A program made the translations under genes and the position numbers. Of a DNA stretch of 64,000 nucleotides, positions 25,193 to 36,919 are shown piece after piece. Position 1 is the stretch's first letter, and each line of letters begins with the position of its first letter. The DNA comes from Bilabrum cf. latius (lineage: Eukaryota; Bigyra: Bicosoecida; Bigyra; Bicosoecida): positions 434,001 to 498,000 of the forward strand of contig OZ237741.1 of assembly GCA_965178125.1 (NCBI GenBank), given 5' to 3'. The notes beneath the pieces are model-generated. The model saw only the letters and a program-made list of their open reading frames with translations, was not told the DNA's origin and searched no databases.

Positions 25193-28100
25193 TCATTCAG
25201 CATCGTCCCTCTTCCGCTTCTTGCCCACTGCCGCCTTCCCGTTCGAGTCTGACGTCCCATCCAGCATCATCATGCAGCCTCGGGCCGCGTTCCGCAAAGC
25301 TCCGCCGCCAAGCTTGCCGTCATAGATCCCGCGCGACGCCGCCGACAGCGTCGCAGCCTGCTCGTCTGACAGCCCGGCAGCTGCGGCTGAGGATGCTTCG
25401 GTCGACTTCCGAGAAGACGTGGCGCGTAGCATCGTTCGCAACGCCGTCGCTGCAGCGACCAGCCTGCTCGGCTTGATCGCGACCTTGTCAAAGTCACCGC
25501 CAGCTGCTTCTAGCACCTTAGCCTTGTCCTCGTCCCCGACACGCTTCCTGGCTTTCTTGCTGGCGCGCAGCATGCTTGAAGTGCTAGCTACCACGGTCGT
25601 TGCCAGGCTATTCGAAAGCCCAGATGCCACGGTCCCGAAGGGAGTCTGAGCAAAGCTCACTGCCACGCCAGCCGTTGCATCGTCCCCGGCTGACTTGTTC
25701 CCATCGGCTGTCTGCGCAGCCTTGGCTTGGACCTCAACTGCCACCGACCGCAGGTCCATGTCCTGCAAGTCTGCCCATGCCTTTGCATCCGCAGTCGCCT
25801 TGCACAGCTGGTAGGCCAGCTTGAAGCACTCCTCCCTGCGAAAATCATTGCGGCCATGCAAGCTGCCGTGAGACAGAAGGGGAGCCAGCCTCCAAGCAAA
25901 TCCAAGGTCCTGCCCGCCCCCTTGCTCAGCTTCATCAGCACCAGCGCCAGAGGCAGCGCCTCCCTTGCCTCTACTGGAACCGTCGATGGAGCGAGCAATG
26001 AGGGTCTGCACGGGCAGCAGGCTCAGCTTAGACCCTGCCTTGGTGAGATAGTGTCCAGCCTATTCAGTCACCGAGCGCAGCAAGCTGTCTGCAGCCTCCC
26101 GGCCGAGGCCCCAGGTGCTCGGCTCGGCGTCCACGCCCACCGCAGATGCGACTGTCTTCGCAGCCTTCACGTAGAGGAAGGCAGTGTCGCAGGCAGCTGC
26201 GAGGAAATCTGTCCCGGGACTCTTTTTGCTCAGCTCGAAGCAGCTCACCGAATCGCTCACAAGCAGCTTCAGCACCTCTTTGCCTTCCTTTCCGTCACCA
26301 ACTACCGCCTTCCAGCCTGCTTTGCTGCCTCCGTTGCACCTGCACGCCTTCCGAAGCAGCGAGCCAAGCCTGGTGGCAAGCGCCATGGACGCCTGCTGGG
26401 CCTCCCTGGCCTCTCCCCTGCCACCGCTCGCAGCTGCGTCCCCGGCAGCAACAACGGCTCTTCGCATCGCCAGAAGGAGCAGGTGCAGCAGTGGCCAGCC
26501 AAAGTAGATGCTCATTGGAGTGCCATCCACGCGCCTTAGCAGCACCTCGACTGCACCGAGGGTCCGCAACACGAAGGCCTGCCTTGCCCTACGAGCCTGC
26601 GCCAAAGCACGCTTCTGGTTCCTCTGTGTGCTGATGATAAAGGCAGCTGCCCGCTCCGCGGCCTCGCCCTCTGCCTGCATCTGGTCGAGATCGGAGTCGC
26701 TGTCGCTGTCGCTGCCATCACCGCCTGCACCAGCACCCGACGATGCCGCAGGTGTGGCTACCTCCTTGGCTTTCTGCTCGCTGCCGCTCTCTTCTTCGTC
26801 CTCGTCGTCGTCGTCGTCATCATCATCGCTGTCATCGTCGCTTGAATCTTCCATGGCGGCCGCCCCCTCCATCTCGTCGTCGTCGGACTCCTCGCCAGAC
26901 ACCATAGGCTTGCCCAAAGCTAGGCTCTCCGCGGGAGCGAGGAGGGTCTGCAGCCCTTCGATGGAGAGGAAAGACGAACAGGACCGTAAGGCTGCGTTGG
27001 CTGCCTCCTGGGTCAGGCTGTCAGCGCGGCTGAGCAGTACGAGCACCACGTCAGCAACCACGGCGAAGGTGTCTTGCTTTCCGTCGGCCGACTTGACCCT
27101 CTGTCCATCGAGCCACTTGGAGGCATCGCCGCACGGAAGCTCGACCGAGTCGGCCGGGCCGGGACCGCCACTCTCCTCACTTGACTCGCTTCCAATGGCA
27201 CCCAGGCCAGCCCCCTCGAGAGCGGCGGAGGCAGCGTCAATCTTGGACTGCACTCCCGGCGCAGCACCGGCCGCATCGGCGTCTCCTGCCTTGCTCGGGC
27301 TCTTCTTCGACTTCTTCGATTTGCCCTTTCCTTTCTGGGGTGTCTTGCTCCCAGTGCTGGTCTCCGTGTCCTCGATGTCTGCAGCGGCTCGGAGGAACGG
27401 CAGTAGCAGCTTGCTGAGAGCCACTGCCAGGTCCTCGGTGGCCGCGCACAGCTCCAGATCTCCTGCCTCTGGCTCCTCGTCGCTGTCGTCATCACTGCCA
27501 CCCTCACCGCTCCCGTCCTGCACCTCTACCATGCAGGCCAGCGCGCTAAGAGAGAGAGCGGCGGCCCCGTTGAGGAGCAGCCTCCTGCCCTACTGGACCG
27601 CTGGGCCGCCGTGCGCATCAAGCGCGCCGGCAGCCTCCGAAAATGCGGACGATACGGCCAGTGCGATCTACCTGGCGCGCAATGCCGCAGAACCGCCCGG
27701 AATGGGAACGAGCGCGGCGGGCTTGAACCCACCCTCGCCTCCCTCAGCCACGCCAGCCAGGCCCTCGAGGCCCGCTTCGATGGCCGAGTGGCACGTGCCG
27801 GCCCAGGACAGCGCCGACCGCGCATTCGCGTCGATCAAGTCCTGTACCTTTGGCTCCTGCGGGGCGGCATCGCTCTCCGCTGCGCTCTCCTCAGCGCTGC
27901 TTTCGGCCCCTGCACCGGCGGAAGGAGAGCTGGACTCGATTGCGTCAGAGGGCGCGGATCCTCTGTGGGCAAGCTCTGCCACGAGCCCGGCCAGCTGCTC
28001 TCTGCACCTGCGCACGGCGTTACCCTCCAGCTGGCTTTCACCATCGACCTAGAACACTGCGAGGTGCACCATGGACCGCAGGGCCTCGTAGATGAACTCA

Positions 28101-30049
28101 AGCGTGGAGGGCGATACCTGCCTGGACCCGAGCCACACGGCACCGTCGTCGCTGCTGGCACTGGCAGCAGCCGCACCCGCTGAGGAGGCTCGTCCGGTCA
28201 GGTTCAGGACCAGCTCCTTCGCAGAGCGCAGCGCATCCAGCCGCTCTGCGCTCGTCTTGCTGGGATCCTGGATCCTGGCCAGCACGCTCGACCCGTACGA
28301 CTCGATTGCCTCACCGGTGAGCAGCTGCTGGAGGGCGCCCACGGCGCGCTTTACCACGCCGGCTGGGGCCGCACCCTTGCCCTGCCCCGTCGCCAGTGCC
28401 ACCATGCATCCGCTTGCAAAATCATCGACGGAGTCAGCTGAGGCAGACGACGAGGAGCTGCTGCTGCTGCTGCTGCTAGTAGAGGAGGTGGCGGTACCGG
28501 CTCGCTCAGTGGCCGACTTTACGACTGCCTCAAGGGCCAGCTTGCTGGCGTCCTTGAGCGACTCTGACGCGCGGACGCTCCTCCTAGCCCTTCCCGGCCC
28601 CGTCGTTGCCACAGCGATGGTGCTCGCGGTCGCCCGGCTCCACACCACGGGCGCCACAGGGCTCCCAGGGGGGCACAGTGGCAGGGTTGCTGACACCACG
28701 ATGAGAGCCGCGGCGCGCTCTCTCGCATTGCCCGTCCCAAGCATCCTGCTCTCCACGCACTCGCCCCAGAAGCGCCTAAACGCGGCCGCGTCCGCCGGCT
28801 GTGCCGGGGGCAGTCCGGAAGGCGCGGCGTTCCCCGCGCGTGAAGGCAGCAGCACGCCCCGCCTCGCGAACCTCCAGAGCAAGCGGCGCCACGCGGGGTG
28901 CACCCTGGGAAAAGACTCTTCGGCCGCGCGCGCGAAGGCGTCCACAACGCTGTGCCCCTCCGGCTTGGACTCGGAATCGTCGAGCACCTGCCTCAGCTTC
29001 ACCACCGGGCCAGGCACGCTGCTGCCCCCCTTCTTCAACTTCTTTCCGCTGGCCTCCCATGCCTCTTCTAGAGCAAGCACGGCCGCGATTAGGCCTCCGT
29101 CCCAGCCCGATGGTTTCCCGCCGAGCAGCTGCCCATAGGGTCCGAGCAGGAACCGCTGCACGGTCTTCCAGGGAAGGGCCGTGGCGAGCACGGCGAGAAC
29201 TTCGCCGCAGATCGGTCTCATGTACTCTTTCTTTCCTGCCATAAAGGTAGCGTCCTTTGCGATAGCCGCTGCGATTTTTCCGGCGTGCGAAGCGGATGCG
29301 TCGTCGATTGCAGCCGAAGCCTAAGAGGACCCGTTTGTCGCAAGCGAGATGACGCTCCCGCCGCCACCCTACTCCATCGATTCCATTCTAGCTTTGTACG
29401 CCTTTGCAGCCCTGGCGGCTGCGCTTGACGCGGTAGATCCCGCCAGCAGTCCGGCACGAACGAGGGCGAGATACCCGAAGCACCTGCCCAGCATGCGATG
29501 CTTCTCTTCGGTCGATGACAATCGGCCAGAATCCAGGGCACCCGACTATGTTCGGACTTTATGTCCGTCACCAGATGTGGCTAGATGATCTCTAATGAGC
29601 AAATAGACGTCGTTGAGACCAGCCTTGTGGATCAAAATTGCCTCGACAAGCGTGGCAGCGTAGCCCTGCCGCGAGGCATCATGGCCCGACCCAAGGCCTC
29701 TGACCAGCCTTGTAATCACATACTTTGCTTCTTCCGAAATCGAATCAAGAGGCATGTGCTTTTCACCTGCCATCGATACACGTGTGCCAGCACGGCTTCC
29801 AATGCTACGCAAAAGGGCAACTCCAGAGCCAGATCTCTCCGGCAGCTTCTAGGAGGACAGCCCATCAAATGATCGCAGGGTTTCACTAGATGCTTTTAAT
29901 ACGCGACCCTATGCAACTGGCTTGGCCGATCGATTGACGTTGGGAGTGTCTTTAGCTCCGCCTTTCGCCTGGTTGCTGTTGGCCTTCGTCGGCGCAGATC
30001 CCGACTTTTCCTTCCGTGCTACTTTCTTCGGTCTGCCAGATGAAGGCAT
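25193..30049 (-). CDS. Pol5 / MYBBP1A-like nucleolar protein
   Basis: The Pol5/MYBBP1A family acts in the nucleolus in rRNA synthesis and ribosome assembly. Despite the old name DNA polymerase phi it is a HEAT-repeat protein. Single exon, 1,618 residues, from ATG 30049-30047 to TGA 25195-25193. After a Lys-rich N-terminus, RLVRGLGSGHDASRQGYAATL and EEKHRMLGRCFGYLALVRAG match the family's N-terminal signature (RLIRGL..SREAARLGF; GRLFGL.AL). A strong acidic block (Asp/Glu run encoded near 26860-26790) and a Lys/Arg-rich C-terminal tail are also typical. Nine UAGs are spread along the reading, for example 29546-29548, 28049-28051 and 26060-26062, all outside recognisable motifs. It shares a 287-bp divergent promoter region with the acyltransferase gene. 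Confidence 0.85.
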
Positions 30050-30336
30050 TTCTGTACTATTAAGGCAAATTAGTCAAAAGTGGTATCGGGACAACTAGGT
30101 GCCACCAGCTGCTGCACTTGTTTCACTTTGCGCAGTTCCTTGCATTGCGGAACTAACGATTGCGCGGCGACCAGTTGCACCGGACGAACGTTGGGGTGCG
30201 ATAGGTCGAGACTACTGATCAGCTTCGGCTTCTCAGGCGCCAAATTTCGAGTGCGATCTTTTGTCTGCTGCGCATATCATCATAATAGAGCTTATAGCTT
30301 ACTTTCTGCGTAAAATATTCTAAAGGAACGGGTCAG
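30050..30336. promoter_or_regulatory. Divergent intergenic region, Pol5-like / LPCAT-like
   Basis: 287 bases, A+T-richer than the flanking genes, between two divergent ATGs. No specific motif can be claimed. Confidence 0.35.
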
Positions 30337-33262
30337 ATGGCCGCTACAGCGTCTGGCACAACCAGTGGTGCACCGGCCATCAGTGCGCCAGCTCCGGCTC
30401 CCTCGAAGGATCCCGGAAAGGCCTTAAACGCTGCGAGCAAAGCTCGTAAAACGAAGCGTTTTGTACGCAAGGCTACCGAGAATTGGTCGGAATAGCCGCC
30501 TATTGGCCGCTACCCGCTCGAGAACCAGACCTCCAGCATGGGAAGGCCAGTCAACCCTTTTGTTTGGCTAAGGGTGGCATTTTGTTGCATGACTTGCATC
30601 CCTATGATCCGTTTGTTGGTATTTGCCCTAACATTTTGCTTTGGCTATTCCTACATGAGCCTGGTCATGTGTGGCCACGAAGGAATAGATAGAATCTCGA
30701 AAGAGGGCAGGCCGATGAATGCCTGCCGCCGGTCCATGCTAGCACCTGTCAACTGGATGCTTCGAACTATGTTCTTCCTATTTGGGGTGCTTTGGATCGA
30801 GGAGTTCTACCACGACGACTCGCCGTATGCGATCCACTGCTGGTTTTGCTGCTCTCGGCGATCGGAGATTGCTGCCGCAACAAAGGGAGCTGATGCGGAA
30901 CAGCCGTCCGAGTGCAACCCACTCACGGACGATATTAACACTGGCAAGGCCGGGGCGCCACCGAGCTACGGCTGCGGCAGCCTCATGTGGGCCATCGGCG
31001 CCCGATACGTGTTCTGCTGCTGCTGTCCGTACTTGCGGTCGCCTGATTGCCCTCGAGTAGTCGCGATCGGGGGTCATAACAGTGAGACAATGTATTGCAA
31101 CGATTTTTAGTGCTGCGTCGGAATCAGTGGCAGCCCTCATTCCTAGAATCCATTTCGCTGAGATTGCTGCTATGTCTCATCGCGCAGGTGTATTCGACAT
31201 CCTCATGGTGGGCTCGCATTTCCTGCCGACCATTACAATGAAAGAGGAAGTGACACGGTTCCCTTTCATCGGGGCGAAGATCGCATCCCTGGCTCCGATC
31301 CTGGTGCCCCGTTCCGCAGAGGAGAGGAAGAGGCTGCCGCCGCCCGCGGTGCAGCTCGTGCGAAGGGCGCATACGGCGGTCGAGGACCCATACACGCACC
31401 CTCCCATCCTAGTGTTTCCAGAGGGCACCACTGCCGGGAAGCGCTGGCTCCTTGAGTTCCAGCGAGGGGCATTCCTGCCGGGTGTCCCCGTGCAGCCAGT
31501 GATGCTGCAGTACCCGGGCATGTGCTTCGACTCGACTTGGACTCCGGACACTGACACCTTGTGGCTGAGCTTGCAGGGCATTACTTCATGCTTCAATCGC
31601 ATTCAGATGAGGTACTTGAAGCCCTCGTTGCCCACATCGGCACAGAGGAGAGACCCCTACCGCTGGGGATACGAGGTGAGGAGACAGCTGGCGGTGGCAG
31701 CGTGCGAGTCGGAGGCCGCTTCCCGAGCCATTCCAGTGCCGTACTCCGACCACGACTCCATCATGCTCAACCAATTCATGCGAATCGGCGCTGGAAAGTA
31801 CTGCATGGACCACATCAACGCGTGGAAGCAGGACTGGGGGGTGGGGCAGCTCCTGGACGAAGAGCCCTGGGAGAGAGCAGAGGGATTCCGGGTGTCCACG
31901 GGCCTGAATCCAGGGGACGCGATCAGTGAGCTGCCATCGGCTCAACGGAGAGGAATGCTGATCCGGGAAGGGAGGAAAGCCGCTGGGCTGGGCGTGTACC
32001 AGTTTACGGAGCTCGCTCTCCGGTTCCATGACGCAGACAAGGACAAGGACGGACTGATCGAGCGCGGCGAGTTCTCCGAGTTCTTGCACCCGCCGCAGCT
32101 GAGGGAGCACCTCTAGAAGCATGATCCGGCCGCGGCACAGGCCGCACTGCTTGCGTCAGGGAACAAGGACAGGATACTCGCCCTGTTCGACCTGCTAGTG
32201 GAGTGGGGCAGGGACTCTGGGAGCTTCCAGAGCCAAGCCGGTGGCGGCAACGAGAACAAGCTGTCCTTCCGGCAGTGCGTCCTCGGGCTCGGGGTTGTGC
32301 TGAGCTCATACAAGGCGATGCAGAAAGCGCAGGCTCATGCAGCTGCCGAAGATGCCAAGCAAGCAGGCTCCACAGCAGGGGAGGAGAAGGAGGTGGATGC
32401 CGGAGCTGGTGGTGCGGCAGCGGCGGCTGCTGCTGCAGACTCGACGACGACAGCCGGCCAGGAAAGCGCCGGGAAATAGCTGGCTGGTGCATCGGCCGAG
32501 GGTCCGGTGGTGAAGGTCGACATCACGCAGGCTTCTGCTGCGAATGATGTGGCTCGTGCCACCGCAGCTGAAGGCATGATCGGAGACCCGACCACCGGGG
32601 TCCCGCCCAAGCAGCTTAAGACAAGGCCTGGACCCATCCACGATTCCGCAGAGATCGTCGAATCGGAATACACGACAACCATGAATACGAGCACTGCACC
32701 TGGGACCAGCGGAACGTCGTACGATGCAAACCCACCGGTGGCCGGTAGGCACATGACGGACAAGGACATAGGAAGGCTCCTGCGGGCTCCCTCCAACCTC
32801 GAAATGGGCGCAGCTGCCATCGCCTCCACGACAGACCTGCGAGCCAGGATGCTGTTCGCCATCTTCGACGAGGACGGAGACGGGGAGCTGAACAGGAACG
32901 AGCTCAAGGCGCTGCTGGTGGCAGCCGACCGAGCCAGGATGCTGCAGGCAGGCGAGGAGGACGAACTCATCGAAGTGGTAGCCTCGGGAGGCGGCGCAGG
33001 CACATCAACACCGAGCGCGTCTCCTATTTCGCCCAGAAAAGCACCCACGCGGATGCGGCGAGCTGCCAGCATCCGAGTGGAGCAAGAAGTGACCGAGATG
33101 CTCGACACGCTGCAGGTACCTCAGCCTGTCGGTGCCGGTGAGGGGGTTGAGAAGGTGGACTTTAACACGTTCAAGTAGCTGTGCGACAAGAAGGAGGTGT
33201 TCGAACGGCTGCTAGTGGGTGCTGGCTGGTGGTTCGGGAGCATACTGTCCGTTGAGCTGTGA
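30337..33262 (+). CDS. LPCAT-type lysophospholipid acyltransferase with EF-hands
   Basis: LPCAT enzymes re-acylate lysophospholipids at the endoplasmic reticulum or lipid droplets. Exon 1 is 30337-31081, exon 2 is 31188-33262, and the 106-nt intron has a GTGAGA donor and CGCAG acceptor. Splicing creates the acyltransferase block I: exon 1 ends in GGHN and exon 2 continues VFDILMV, giving HNSVFD, the HX4D catalytic motif. This strongly supports the junction. A membrane segment lies at about residues 75-120. Block III is FPEGTTAGKRWL and block IV is VPVQPVML. Two canonical EF-hand loops follow (DKDKDGLIERGE and DEDGDGELNRNE) with a degenerate one between, as in LPCAT1/2, suggesting calcium control. 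The length is 939 residues, longer than the animal enzymes. UAGs are at 30493, 32114, 32477 and 33176; stop is TGA 33260-33262. Confidence 0.9.
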
Positions 33263-33574
33263 CCTGGCAAAGTTTTGGCTACGGGCCCCGCGTTGGCGCT
33301 GTAGCACGCCCAGGCTGCCGGGGGCCTAAAGAAGCCGATCGGGGTGAGCGGGCCCTGGCTGAGCACACATAGCTGCCCAGCAATCGGCAGCTGCAGCTCT
33401 GGAAGGCTTCACACGAAAGCACCAGATGATGGTGCGCGGCTCACCGATGCATGTAGGTGCGGCCGCTTTATGATGTTTGCTTGTTCAAAGACCCTTCTGA
33501 GGCTCCGTTTACTTCAATTAAACACGCAACGCGGTGCCAGGGTCGAGCCCCGGACGCATACCTACCACCCGCCA
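33263..33574. other. Convergent intergenic region
   Basis: 312 bases between the stops of two convergent genes. A tRNA-T-arm-like string near 33535-33560 was examined and does not fold as a tRNA. No gene seen. Confidence 0.4.
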
Positions 33575-35448
33575 TCAAGCCCAACTGCCAATCAGCTACC
33601 CCAAAGCACCGCAGGCAAGGGCAACTGACTAGCCCAAGGCCGCACCACCCACCCCTTCCCCGGATCCAAGGAACTATCCGCCTTCATTGTCACTACCCCC
33701 TCTCAGTTGCCTAGCAGCCCTAGATGCACCCCCTCCATCGCCCCCTTCAATAAAAATATTATCACCCAGCTGCGTGAAGTCGCCTGCCGGTAAGTTCGGC
33801 TGGAACGTCTCGCCCGAGCCGTCTGCCCCGCTGGGAGCCGTTCTATGCCCGCCTTTTTCTCCACCCTTACCCATGAATGGCGCAGGATCATCGCCACCCA
33901 TAGCCTCTGACTTGCCCCCGCCCCCTTTGGTTGACGTATTCGACTTGCTGTAGAAAGCCATCTGCCACACCAGCGACAGGAGCGCGCCCACTGCCACACC
34001 AAGGCGCGCGGCCGGCGGCAAGCGGCCTCCTACCACGCAGAGGAAGGCAGGCAGCCCAAACATGAAACCAGTGAATACTCCGATCAGGAACGGCATCAGA
34101 TGCTCGCGCATAAACCCGCGGCCAGCACCACCCTCGCCCCCAGCCTCTCCTCGCCTCCTCACGATCTCCTGCAAACGCTCCAAATTCAGCGCACCACCGT
34201 GCTGTGCACCTCCGCCGGCATTTCCGCCGGCATCATCAGCACCCAGTCCAATACCAGCCCTCCTCATTTGTTCCCTGAGATCCCTGTTCCCCGCACGGGA
34301 GGCCACAGCCACGAACGGAAGCAATGCCACCATCACCGCGCGGCATTCAACAACGGACCGCCGCTGCCGCCGCCCTCCGCCACCGCCACGCCTCCCACCC
34401 CGCTGCTATCGCCCGCCAGCATTGCCACCGCCACCAGGCACGGTGACGGAATCGGCCGAATGGACGGAGGACGCCTCTTCGGAATCTTCATCTTCGTTCT
34501 GCCCCTCGCCCCCACGAGCTCCCAGCGCCCCCCCGTCGCCCTCGCCATCACTGACGGCACCCGCTGGTGCTGCTGCTGCTGCTGCTGCGCCGTTCCGGTT
34601 TCTCAGACCGCACCCCCGAACTGCCTGCAGGATCGGGTTCTATATGAGCGGCAGCACCGCCGCGAAAAATTCTCCGTGCGCGGGCTGCATCAGGATCCAG
34701 GCGTCCTCGGCGCGCCGCACCACAGACATGCCGTCGCCGCTGTTCCGGTTTGCAGGAGGGGCGGAAGCGTCCCCAGGACGACCATTCTGCAGTGGATTCG
34801 CGCCTGGTGGTTCCATGTCGCCATTTGCGGGGGCGGCGGCCCGGTCGGCAGCTCTTCCCTGGTTCAGCTGCCCCATGCGCTGGGCCACCCTGCCGATGCC
34901 CGTGGCGTGCACCACTCGCAGGGCGTTGATCGTCTCATCCGCGACATCAGCGGCTCGCAATCGGTCTAAACCGCGGAGTTGAGAATATGGATGGTTTCGC
35001 ACGGGGTCGTTAGGCGTCTGCGGCGCAGCCGCACCAAGCAGTTGCTGCTGCTCTGCTGCGCCTGCTGCAACGTCACTTGTCACCGGGTGTTCCGGCCTCC
35101 TCGTCACCGGTCCCGGAATCAGCATGACAACTGACTGGTCAAGCTTATCAGCAAACGATGATAAGTGCTCACTGTCCGGTTTCAGCTCACGGCCACAGGC
35201 AAAAAGTCGCAACTACCGGCCTGTCAGGGTCGTATCCGAGGCGAACGACTGGCGCAATCTCTGCGAAAGGATCCCAGAATGCGAAAAGCTATGCACGCAT
35301 TTGCTGCAGGTGCTTGCGATCCCAGCGGATGCTGTTCATAGAAAGTAGGCCAGATTTTTCTCACGTTTGCTAACTCCATTACTGTCGAACTAGCGTCAAT
35401 TTCAACATTCTCTTGTTTCTCCCTGTATCTGACTCGAAATTGCAGCAT
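33575..35448 (-). CDS. Ubiquitin-like domain membrane protein
   Basis: Exon 1 is 35448-35365 and exon 2 is 35260-33575, with a 104-nt intron (donor GTGAGA, acceptor TTTCGCAG). The 589-residue protein starts with a ubiquitin-like fold: MLQFRVRYREKQENVEIDAS, VMELANRL, then LRLFACGRELKPD and SVVMLI. This corresponds to ubiquitin strands 1-5, with the family's GK/GR turn. A UAG at 35215-35213 sits at the position of ubiquitin Gln40. The middle is Gly/Ala/Gln-rich and disordered. Two hydrophobic spans lie near residues 410-465 (FLIGVFTGFMFGLPAFLCVVGG; LGVAVGALLSLVWQMAFY). An N-terminal UBL with C-terminal membrane anchor resembles TMUB and Dsc3 proteins of ER-associated degradation, but that role is inference. 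The last about 35 residues before TGA 33577-33575 contain three UAGs, so the exact end is less sure. It is divergent from RIB43A (169 bp). Confidence 0.7.
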
Positions 35449-35617
35449 ACTTAACAGTAGAACAGTACCGCTGGAAGTTGGCTTCAAGCCAGTCCGGGTT
35501 TTCTTCGCAAGGATTCCATCGGACGTGTTCGAAACGGAACTTCGGAATGCGCGGCGCCCTTGGATGCATCGCACTGTCCTGCAGGCGCGAAGGTCCGTTG
35601 AACAATAATTTTGTATC

Positions 35618-36862
35618 ATGGCAGGCTTTGGAAGAACGCAACGAGAGATGGAAGCAATATCTAGGGAGAGAAGATACGAGGACCGTATGCTCACGTCAAA
35701 GCAGCGTGTTATTGGGATCGACAAATCAGCTCTGGACGAACAGGCCGAACACAAGCGGCGACTTGCGGAATTGAAGGCGTAGGAATCGCTTGCTACAGGT
35801 AAGATTTAGTTTATTGTTGCGTATTTACTTTCGATTCGTGTCCATACACTTGCTTTTAGTCTGAACACTCCCCTCAATCGGCACTGCGCAGCATCAGCAA
35901 TGGCGGCTGCCGCGCAGGCAGCAGATGCCTTGGAAGACCAGCAACGGCGTGAAGAGACTGAAAAGATGCGAGATTTGCGCGCAGCATGGCGCGCGCAGAG
36001 CGACCGGACAAAGCGGGCCGAGTACGACCTCAGCGATCCGTCGCAGCGTCGCAAAGACGAAGTGCCGCGTCTCTCTGCTACCCAGGATCTCAACGAGCGC
36101 GATGCCGCCCGCTTGGGACCATCCTCAGCCCAAGTATTCGCCGGCGAAGCAATGGACGACCCGTCGATCAAGGCCAGGCTCCGGGAAGAGCTCCTCCGGG
36201 ACAATGACGCTCTCCTCGCCGACAAGGCCAGGAGGGAGCAGGCCAGGAAAGACGCCGAGAGCGCATACGCAGCGTCAGTGGCCGCGGCTGCTGCCACCGC
36301 TGATCAGTTGGATGCCCAGCTCAAGGGCGAGCACCACTTGGACACCGGCACGAGGCTCATGCGGGAGAACGCGGTGCTTGCGCGGGAGAGGAAGAGGAGG
36401 GAGGCGGAGGAGAAGGAAAAGGAGGAGAGGGAGCGGCAGGCAGAGCTGGAGGCGATCCGGAGGGATTCGCGGCTGGCGGAGGGGCGGGCTGCGGGGTACG
36501 ACGCGAGGGATGGGAGGAGGCCCCGGAAGGATCACTTCAAGGGGTTCAGCGCGGAGGACGTGGATGCGGTCAGACGGGAGCAGGAGAGGCAGCGGCAGGA
36601 GAATGCCGCCAGGCGGGCGGAGGAAGCGGCCCGGAAGGCCGCTGCGGACCGTGCTCTGCTTGCCGCGTGTGCCGCTGCCGACTCGGCTGCTGCCGCTATG
36701 GATTCAGACAGGACCAGGGAACAACTGCGGTACGCAGCTGAGCTGCGGGCGCAGCAGCGCGAGGCCAACGCCAGGAAGAGGCGTGACGTGGCCCAGAGGA
36801 AAGAGAGGTACGACGAGACAGCGGGTGGGGTGCTCTCCGGGTTTGGCAAGCACCTGCGATGA
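35618..36862 (+). CDS. RIB43A flagellar microtubule inner protein
   Basis: RIB43A binds inside the A-tubule of axonemal doublets near the partition between A and B tubules. Exon 1 is 35618-35798 (GTAAG donor) and exon 2 runs from about 35892 to 36862; a second possible acceptor 6 nt downstream keeps the frame. The 383-residue protein matches the family length. Markers are RVIGIDKSALDEQ (family: TIGVDVEALDQQ), EYDLSDPSQRRKDEVPR, the diagnostic LGPSSAQVFAGE, DHFKGFSAEDVDAVRREQ (family: WKGMSPEQLAEIRKEQ), and a long charged coiled coil. One UAG (35780-35782) lies in the coiled coil at LKA-Q-ESL. Stop is TGA 36860-36862, only 57 bp from the stop of the convergent photolyase gene. Confidence 0.92.
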
Positions 36863-36919
36863 TTGATTTCGAGCGAGAATTTCATGCATTTCATGCGTGG
36901 TGTGTGGCTCCCTACCTGG

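Noticed and set aside
26508-28052. Plus-strand 514-codon Ser-rich ORF
   Set aside because: It is antisense to the acidic and Ala-rich part of the Pol5-like gene; the Ser runs are complements of Asp/Glu codons.
33480-33570. Possible tRNA 3' half near GGTCGAGCCCCGG
   Set aside because: The T-loop is not TTCRA and the stems do not pair; no A-box or acceptor stem was found upstream.
34062-34982. Long overlapping plus-strand ORFs of about 300 codons
   Set aside because: They are Pro/Ala/Ser-rich shadows of the minus-strand ubiquitin-like membrane protein, which has a coherent domain order and a splice site.
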